DNA of 9,241 nucleotides from Abiotrophia sp. HMSC24B09 (lineage in GTDB: Bacteria > Bacillota > Bacilli > Lactobacillales > Aerococcaceae): positions 268,509 through 277,749 of the forward strand of contig NZ_KV822210.1 of the NCBI RefSeq assembly GCF_001815865.1, read 5' to 3'. The number at the start of each line of letters is the position of its first letter. Position 1 is the first letter of the stretch. The notes under the pieces are model-generated. The model saw only the letters and a program-made list of their open reading frames with translations, was not told the DNA's origin and did not search any database. A program made the position numbers and the translations under genes. Positions 5,700-9,241 of the stretch are shown here, piece by piece.

Positions 5700-6558
5700 G
5701 CGGCTGATTGACACGCGCTTTTGGAGCGACGGGCAAGTGTTGGATTCCTATTCGCCAGAGGACAAGCTCTTTGCCCTCTATCTGCGGACTAATCCGCACT
5801 CCAGTCAATTAGGCGTCTATGCCTTACCAAGGCGCACCATGTCCTTTGAAATTGGCTATACGCCAGAAGCCATTGCCGTCTTACTGGATCGTTTCCAGAC
5901 CAAATACCACGATATTGTCTATTCTGATGCAACGCAAGAGGTGGCCATCTTAGGCTACCTCAAGTCTAGCATCATCAAGGGTGGTAAGCCTGTACTTGAT
6001 CTGCTTAAGCGGGAGCTTGAAGAAGTGGTCGACGGCGGCTTACTCCTACATCTACATGAGGCCATGGCCGACTTCCTAGAGCTTTCGACACGGGAAGTGG
6101 ACGGGCAAATCCTGAAACTGATTGAGGCAGAACTCCAGCGTCGGGGTCTCAAGGCTCAAAATCAGAATGACAAAGACAATGACAATGAGATAAATCAATA
6201 CAATGAAATATACAATGACAATGAAGAATCGTCAGGACCAATCGTGCAGACGACACGTCATAACGAATCGTCTGCACGATTCATCAAGCAAGAGCCTCCA
6301 GCTAATATGGCAAGTAGGCCATCGACACCACTAAGCGCTAGCGGTGTTGAGACAGGGCAGAAGTTGGTTCAATCAGCTTTCACTATGGCCTTTGGCCCTA
6401 TCACGCCATCTATTACTGAGACCTTGAATCAATGGACCCGCAAACTAGGGGCTAGTAAGGTCCAAGACGCTATTAACTTGGCTAGCAAGAATAAGGCCAA
6501 GGATCCTATTCGTTACATCTCAGCGGTTTGCTTGAATTGGGAACAGTCAAACCGCTAG
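5689..6558 (+). CDS. DnaD-domain replisome organizer / replication initiator
   Basis: A 289-residue protein with the layout of phage replisome organizers. An N-terminal winged-helix-like origin-binding region spans about 1-125 (RFWSDGQVLDSYSPEDKLFA, then LGVYALPRRTMSFEIGYT). A hydrophilic linker rich in Asn/Asp/Glu lies at about 156-185. A C-terminal DnaD/DnaB_2 domain spans about 225-285 and ends in YISAVCLNW (276-284), matching the YxxxIxxxW motif that contacts DNA and helicase loader partners. It would melt the element's origin and recruit host helicase. The ATG at 5689 is chosen because MPIKRLIDTRFW is the typical start and GGGAG lies upstream; in-frame upstream codons have no suitable site. 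The linker-coding DNA holds an origin-like inverted repeat. No separate helicase loader is seen. Confidence 0.85.
   Translation: MPIKRLIDTRFWSDGQVLDSYSPEDKLFALYLRTNPHSSQLGVYALPRRTMSFEIGYTPEAIAVLLDRFQTKYHDIVYSDATQEVAILGYLKSSIIKGGKPVLDLLKRELEEVVDGGLLLHLHEAMADFLELSTREVDGQILKLIEAELQRRGLKAQNQNDKDNDNEINQYNEIYNDNEESSGPIVQTTRHNESSARFIKQEPPANMASRPSTPLSASGVETGQKLVQSAFTMAFGPITPSITETLNQWTRKLGASKVQDAINLASKNKAKDPIRYISAVCLNWEQSNR
6165..6281. other. Putative replication origin inside the initiator gene
   Basis: An A/T-rich repetitive stretch (6165-6230, repeated ACAATGA units) is followed by a perfect 14-bp inverted repeat (6240-6253 with 6268-6281, core ATCGTGCAGACGA) around a 14-base loop. AATCGT occurs at 6227-6232, 6240-6245 and 6266-6271, and inverted at 6276-6281. 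This falls in the flexible linker of the replisome organizer gene, where lambda-type phages carry their iterons and DNA-unwinding element. Function is inferred. Confidence 0.6.
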
Positions 6559-6591
6559 CCTTACCGCAACGCACAACAAGAGGGATACACT

Positions 6592-7332
6592 ATGTTTGAA
6601 TTACAATTTGCCGAATTAGAACCCCACAACCCCCACCGAAAGGGGCAATTGTTAGAGACACTACAAGAGGCCCAAGTCACAGCGGAAGAAGCCCTAGTGG
6701 CCTTCCGCGACTATGGCATAGATGATGCCCAGGTCTTTGGCCAGAGTATCCGTCGCCACCAGAAAGTGGCCGGCCCAGATTATGCACGTTATCAGATCGT
6801 CAGGCATGGTCCCCATGATGCGCTAGAAGTCGCCTATGAGGGCTATGTCACTCCAATCGTGATTTGCCATACGGCTCTAGCCGAGGAAGTAGTCAAACTC
6901 AGTATGTTAGTCCTAGAGACAGGGCCCCACCTGGCCAGAGGGGGAGGGAAGATTACCAACCTGCATCGTCAGCTGATTAAGCTGCTTAAGGCAGGCAGTG
7001 ACTATGCCTTATCCGACGCCTTGACTTGCTTAGAGGCCGTTCTCATCGTGATGAAAGAGGTCGGTGTTCAGCTTCGACCAAAGGTAGCAGATCTAGTGGC
7101 CCGACAGACAGACCCGCTTTCCTTTGCGGAATGTATCCGAGGCCTAGACCGAGCCTTCCTGACAGGGCTGAATGTGGACTACTATCTATCCGAACTCTAT
7201 GCCCTGGTGGTCCAACGCATTGAAGCGCGTTATCACCCCGAACTCTATGATCAGCTAGTTGACTTATTGGCTAGTCCAAAAGAAAATCGGGAAATCGCCC
7301 TTATGACCCAGGCTTATCATCTGGGGAGTTAG
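6592..7332 (+). CDS. Unknown all-helical protein at the end of the early operon
   Basis: A 246-residue soluble protein that I do not recognise. It has no signal peptide, membrane segment or obvious catalytic motif. Predicted character is almost wholly helical and Leu/Ala rich, with a glycine patch ARGGGGKI-like (HLARGGGKITNLHRQLIKLL, about 113-132). The ATG at 6592 has an AGAGGG site about eight bases upstream. It starts 33 bp after the replisome organizer and ends 10 bp before a GC-rich hairpin, so it is the last gene of the rightward operon. In satellites and small phages this slot often carries a gene interfering with a helper phage or a replication accessory, but nothing in the sequence proves such a role. 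Confidence 0.8.
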   Translation: MFELQFAELEPHNPHRKGQLLETLQEAQVTAEEALVAFRDYGIDDAQVFGQSIRRHQKVAGPDYARYQIVRHGPHDALEVAYEGYVTPIVICHTALAEEVVKLSMLVLETGPHLARGGGKITNLHRQLIKLLKAGSDYALSDALTCLEAVLIVMKEVGVQLRPKVADLVARQTDPLSFAECIRGLDRAFLTGLNVDYYLSELYALVVQRIEARYHPELYDQLVDLLASPKENREIALMTQAYHLGS

Positions 7333-7342
7333 AAGACAAAGA

Positions 7343-7373
7343 AGAACCCCTCCCAAAATGTGGGAGGGGTTCT
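7343..7373 (+). terminator. GC-rich hairpin closing the early operon
   Basis: AGAACCCCTCCC (7343-7354) pairs perfectly with GGGAGGGGTTCT (7362-7373) across a 7-base loop. There is no T-run after it, so it may be a weak terminator or an mRNA-stabilising 3' stem rather than a classical terminator. Confidence 0.6.
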
Positions 7374-7415
7374 AGGCTGAAATGAAAGTAGTGTGTCACT
7401 CAGGGGGACACTTCT

Positions 7416-7444
7416 ATTATACGCCCAAAGCCCTTGAATGTCTG
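7416..7444 (-). promoter_or_regulatory. Candidate leftward promoter under operator O3
   Basis: On the minus strand a perfect TATAAT (7416-7421) lies 17 bases from CAGACA (7439-7444, four of six matches). The operator copy at 7442-7461 overlaps the -35 box. A transcript would run leftwards through the hairpin at 7343-7373 and antisense to the 246-residue gene; no leftward gene is present to explain it. Confidence 0.4.
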
Positions 7445-7461
7445 TACCTTGCACTTAACAG
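7442..7461. promoter_or_regulatory. Operator O3, distant copy of the repressor site
   Basis: CTGTACCTTGCACTTAACAG matches the reverse complement of O1 (CTGTTAATTGCACTTAACAG) at 17 of 20 positions, including the whole centre and one full arm. It lies 2.9 kb from O1, at the entrance to the structured noncoding region. Confidence 0.6.
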
Positions 7462-7473
7462 CTTTTTAGTGAC

Positions 7474-7668
7474 CTGCGGGCTCGGCCTGCGCCCCAACCC
7501 GCAGAAGGGGCTAGGAGCTTGTCTCAGCTTGCCTAAGCCAGAGGCTAGTAACTAGCCCCTGGCGTGGGGTGGTGGCTGTCTAGCTAGGCTAGAGGTTGAC
7601 TCAAGGGTTTCCCGTGGGGCTAGCCCCACACCCCACCAGCGCAGCCGGCGCTGGACTCGGGCCTCTGG
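7474..7668. other. Gene-free, densely structured region, first half
   Basis: No credible gene; visibly GC-rich. Inverted repeats: CTGCGGG 7474-7480/7498-7504; AGGGGCTAG 7506-7514/7552-7560; GGCTAGT-A-ACTAGCC 7543-7557, which competes with the previous stem; a long-range stem CCAGAGGC 7538-7545/GCCTCTGG 7661-7668 enclosing GTGGGGT 7564-7570/7630-7636, a perfect 16-bp palindrome GTGGGGCTAGCCCCAC 7614-7629 (which overlaps and competes) and CCAGCGC 7636-7642/7648-7654. The nesting suggests a folded RNA. The strand is unknown and no known RNA family was recognised. Confidence 0.5.
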
Positions 7669-7700
7669 ACAGTGGGCTGATCTGGGGTCGGTGGCCATAC

Positions 7701-7859
7701 CTAATCCCCTCACCCCCTGTCCGGTCGGTGGTCGTGTGGAATAACACTGCGGTCCCAATGTCAAGGCTACCCTACGGCATTGGGGCAATGGTCTTGACAT
7801 TGGGACCGCAGTGTTATGGAACCGGGTACTCGCCGACGGACAGGGGGTGAGGGGATTAG
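7701..7859. repeat. Double nested inverted repeat forming one large hairpin
   Basis: Outer arms of 23 bp match perfectly (7701-7723 with 7837-7859) and continue by four pairs after a bulged G7724. Inner arms of 25 bp match perfectly (7741-7765 with 7793-7817). Between them is an internal loop of 12 and 15 bases, and the 27-base apex holds a mini-hairpin CATTG-GGG-CAATG (7778-7790). The result is a long rod of roughly 50 pairs in 159 bp. It could be part of a structured RNA, a cruciform or single-strand origin, or a MITE-like element. No target-site duplication is evident at the outer ends. Confidence 0.8.
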
Positions 7860-7995
7860 AGAGGTAGTTGATAAACTCATTGACTATCACGGATGCTCCC
7901 TTCTCATAGGACTTACAGTTGGATACTTGAGGTGGGAAGGGCTAGATTTTATTTGATAGGACTATAGGAATTTATATATTAGGGAGTGACCAGAC
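7860..7995 (+). other. Leader of the sigma-like gene; no gene seen
   Basis: About 135 bp without an ORF of note. ATAGGACT occurs at 7906-7913 and 7956-7963, exactly 50 bases apart, and CCCTTC 7898-7903 can pair with GAAGGG 7936-7941. TTGATA (7954-7959) and TATATT (7976-7981) look like a promoter, but a start there would remove the AGGGAG ribosome binding site at 7981-7986, so the real promoter is not identified and may lie in or before the structured region. Confidence 0.35.
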
Positions 7996-8487
7996 ATGTT
8001 AGACCAGGAAGTCCTGGTTGAGATGTATGGTAGTGTGATTCATCATGTGTTGCATAAGCAGGGGGTGCATAGGCAGCGGGATGAATATGGGGGCTATTAC
8101 AATGAGCTCTATATCAAGTTAGTTGATCTAGCGAGCAAGTTTCGTGGCAATGCCTTGGATGAGGCGGAACGTGGGCGTTTCGTTGGCTATGCTAAGCCAG
8201 CCCTTACGCGCTATTTATGGTGGCTGTTGAAGCGAGATAGCTATCGGAAGGTAGAAGTGCTGACGGATGGGAGTCAGCATGAGTTTGGGCTTGTAGACCA
8301 GGTGAGTGAGCTGTCACTGGTGGAATATATGGCAGACGCTGAACGGGTGCTAAGCACCGAAGAATACGAGTTCTTCAAGGTGGCCGCTGACACCCGATGG
8401 ACGGTGACGGAGAAGGCGAAGATGCTAGGGATTAGTAGGAAAACATACTATAAATTTCTGAGTAACCTACGTGGATATAGGCGCTAA
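7996..8487 (+). CDS. Sigma-70-like / late-activator-type transcription regulator
   Basis: A 163-residue protein with the build of a small alternative sigma factor (ComX/SigH-like or plasmid UviA-like) or of an ArpU/RinA-type phage late activator. Residues about 28-85 look like sigma region 2, with DEYGGYYNELYIKLVDLAS, then a helix RFVGYAKPALTRYLWWLLKR. Residues about 118-160 look like region 4, an HTH: WTVTEKAKMLGISRKTYYKF followed by LSNLRGYRR. The intervening DGSQHEFGLVDQV matches the variable linker between the two. The ATG at 7996 has AGGGAGTGA six bases upstream. It is alone in its unit, between the structured region and a strong hairpin, and precedes a DUF1659 gene as candidate target. 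Which subfamily is uncertain. Confidence 0.7.
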   Translation: MLDQEVLVEMYGSVIHHVLHKQGVHRQRDEYGGYYNELYIKLVDLASKFRGNALDEAERGRFVGYAKPALTRYLWWLLKRDSYRKVEVLTDGSQHEFGLVDQVSELSLVEYMADAERVLSTEEYEFFKVAADTRWTVTEKAKMLGISRKTYYKFLSNLRGYRR

Positions 8488-8490
8488 AAA

Positions 8491-8517
8491 AGCTACTCAC
8501 TGAATCAGTGAGTAGCT
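8491..8517. terminator. Bidirectional terminator, perfect 27-base palindrome
   Basis: AGCTACTCACTGA (8491-8503) and its complement (8505-8517) surround a single A. On the minus strand the stem is followed by six T (8486-8491 on plus are A), giving a textbook terminator for the leftward small-protein transcript. For the plus-strand sigma-like gene, whose stop overlaps the A-run, the downstream T content is weaker. Confidence 0.85.
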
Positions 8518-8546
8518 ATATTTATATAGGTGCATCGTCAATGATG

Positions 8547-8717
8547 CTAGAGCTTTTGATTGGAAGTTGGCTCGACCGAATTTGTCTTAAACATGTCAGT
8601 AATATATCTGCACACCAAGATTAGTGAGAATTCACTAATAGAATGGTTTGCTACTAGTGTGAAAAGATACGTCATGAACAAAAGCATTAAGATAAACATA
8701 GCATTCTTCAAAAGCAC
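8547..8717 (-). CDS. Small single-span membrane protein, toxin- or peptide-like
   Basis: A 56-residue ORF with GTG start at 8717 and a full AGGAGGTGAT ribosome binding site five bases before it; a TTG two codons later is a second possible start. The protein begins MLLKNAMFILMLLFMTYLFT, a hydrophobic helix (about 6-23) after a single lysine, then a short second hydrophobic patch FSLILV and a polar tail ending NQKL. It has its own terminator 30 bp downstream and a leader hairpin that hides the ribosome binding site, a feature of type I toxin mRNAs. It runs convergent to the sigma-like gene. No family is recognised. Toxin, holin-like or signalling peptide are all possible; being non-coding is also possible. 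Confidence 0.6.
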   Translation of the reverse strand: MLLKNAMFILMLLFMTYLFTLVANHSISEFSLILVCRYITDMFKTNSVEPTSNQKL

Positions 8718-8724
8718 TATCACC

Positions 8725-8760
8725 TCCTGTACGGTTATATTTTCGTTTGTGCGTACAGGA
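8725..8760 (-). promoter_or_regulatory. Leader hairpin sequestering the ribosome binding site
   Basis: In the minus-strand RNA, TCCTGTACG (8752-8760) pairs perfectly over nine bases with CGTACAGGA (8725-8733) across an 18-base A/T-rich loop. The 3' arm includes the AGGA of the ribosome binding site, so translation would be off until the stem opens. A -10-like GATACT (8766-8771) with a TG one base upstream would start the transcript almost exactly at the hairpin. Confidence 0.6.
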
Positions 8761-9000
8761 TAAGAGTATCACAAAATGGGTAAATAGCAAGTTAACATAG
8801 GTGTATTGCCTTTTTATTTACTAGATAGAAATATAATCAAGATGATTCAATTTCTTGTCTATAGTAATCAGGTTAGGTAAGTATAATGATATGACAGCGC
8901 TAAGTAGAAACTTCATACTACTAATAGGGAGGTAACACTTTTTTCGTCCCCACCCTATATATAAGTGTAGCTACAAATCAAAACAAAGGAGCGAATTACA
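8761..9000 (+). promoter_or_regulatory. A/T-rich intergenic promoter region before the DUF1659 gene
   Basis: No gene found over 240 bp. TATAAT occurs at 8831-8836 in frame with no good -35, and again at 8883-8888, also without a convincing -35 (CTATAG 17 bases upstream). A hairpin TAGA..AGAAAT 8822-8832 with ATTTCT..TCTA 8850-8861 lies between them. A perfect 10-bp palindrome TGTAGCTACA (8966-8975) is 26 bases before the start codon. Absence of normal -35 boxes is compatible with use of an alternative sigma factor, but this is speculative. Confidence 0.35.
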
Positions 9001-9198
9001 ATGGCACGATCATTCGTTAAGGGCACCCTCCAAATGACCTCAATCGACGAAAACAAGAAGAAGGAAAACGTCAGCCTAGGTCATGTGGTGGCTAATGCCT
9101 CACTTGAAGATGTGACAGCGGTGCGCGATGCAGTGGGCACACTGGTTAAGCACCCTATCACCGAAACCAAAGTCACTGAAGTCTATGCCTATAACTAG
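9001..9198 (+). CDS. DUF1659-family small protein
   Basis: A 65-residue protein resembling the Firmicutes DUF1659 family (PF07872 as recalled) by length and by the pattern LQMTSID...GHVVANASLEDVTAVRDAVGTLVKHPITETKVTEVYAY, which reads as strand, helix, then a final strand. No signal peptide or membrane segment. The function of the family is unknown; members are commonly found beside DUF2922 and YvrJ-type small proteins, and in Bacillus YvrJ belongs to a small sigma-factor (SigO) regulon. The ATG at 9001 has AGGAG nine bases upstream. A second ribosome binding site follows at 9228-9233, so it is the first gene of an operon leaving the window. The upstream sigma-like gene is a candidate regulator. 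Confidence 0.8.
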   Translation: MARSFVKGTLQMTSIDENKKKENVSLGHVVANASLEDVTAVRDAVGTLVKHPITETKVTEVYAYN

Positions 9199-9227
9199 GC
9201 CTAGCACCCACTCACTAAACTAGAAGA

Positions 9228-9233
9228 AAGGAG
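9228..9233 (+). promoter_or_regulatory. Ribosome binding site of the next, truncated gene
   Basis: AAGGAG lies eight bases before the right edge, so a start codon should fall at or just beyond the window end. A DUF2922-type partner is the expectation from family neighbourhoods, not something the window shows. Confidence 0.6.
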
Positions 9234-9241
9234 CCACCCAC

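Noticed and set aside
5955..6152. 65-codon minus-strand ORF inside the replisome organizer gene
   Set aside because: Arg/Ser-rich antisense shadow of a well-supported gene.
6556..6566. CTTACCG after the replisome organizer stop, resembling the integrase arm motif
   Set aside because: Single isolated short match; too little to call an arm site.
7596..7850. 84-codon ORF on the plus strand across the structured region
   Set aside because: Mirror shadow of the same inverted repeats; low-complexity composition and no ribosome binding site.
7552..7890. 112-codon ORF on the minus strand across the structured region
   Set aside because: It reads through the inverted repeats, is proline/arginine-rich with a repeated NTAVPMSR-type phrase shared with the opposite-strand ORF, and has no ribosome binding site. 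It is a by-product of GC-rich palindromes.
8560..8763. 67-codon plus-strand ORF opposite the small membrane protein
   Set aside because: TTG start without a ribosome binding site; the opposite strand has the better start, site, hydrophobic segment and terminator.
8891..8935. 14-codon ORF (MTALSRNF...) upstream of the DUF1659 gene
   Set aside because: No ribosome binding site, and the nearby TATAAT would start transcripts at or after its ATG.
1..9241. CRISPR array, tRNA or rRNA genes, insertion sequence
   Set aside because: No regularly spaced repeats, cloverleaf, rRNA-like stretch or transposase was seen on either strand.

Overview
The window looks like low-to-mid GC Firmicutes DNA, most likely Lactobacillales. 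The rplM-rpsI pair with a Firmicutes-type L13 leader, strong AGGAGG-like ribosome binding sites, and TTG/GTG starts all fit this. The genus cannot be fixed by eye; an Aerococcaceae-like host is a guess.

Layout. (1) Positions 1-2555 are host chromosome: an HI0933/YhiN-type flavoprotein gene on the minus strand, then the rplM-rpsI operon with its own promoter, a foldable L13 leader and a strong terminator. (2) Positions 2569-7373 are the left arm of an integrated mobile element placed directly after rpsI. In order it has repeats resembling integrase arm sites, a tyrosine integrase, a CI/LexA-fold repressor, a divergent early promoter region with palindromic operators, a Cro-like regulator, an excisionase-like HTH protein, a coiled-coil protein, a DnaD-type replisome organizer carrying an origin-like inverted repeat inside its coding sequence, an unknown 246-residue protein, and a GC-rich hairpin. 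(3) Positions 7380-7995 hold no credible gene. They contain another copy of the repressor operator, then about 390 bp of dense nested inverted repeats that look like a large folded RNA or a structured DNA element. (4) Positions 7996-9241 hold a sigma-factor-like regulator, a shared terminator, a short membrane-protein gene on the minus strand whose ribosome binding site is locked in a hairpin, and a DUF1659-type small protein, followed by the ribosome binding site of a further gene cut off by the window edge.

How the parts may work together. The repressor and integrase are read leftwards as one unit and would keep the element silent. Repressor sites overlap both its own promoter and the rightward early promoter. 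Derepression would express the Cro, excisionase-like and replication genes. The repressor keeps the S24 fold, but both the catalytic lysine and the Ala of the cleavage pair look substituted, so it may respond to a protein inducer rather than to RecA. No capsid, terminase, relaxase or conjugation gene is visible, which fits the left half of a phage satellite (PICI-like) or of a small integrative element, but the right end lies outside the window. The operator at 7442-7461 suggests that the structured region, or a leftward antisense promoter beside it, is under the same control. Whether the sigma/DUF1659 block belongs to the element or to the host is open.
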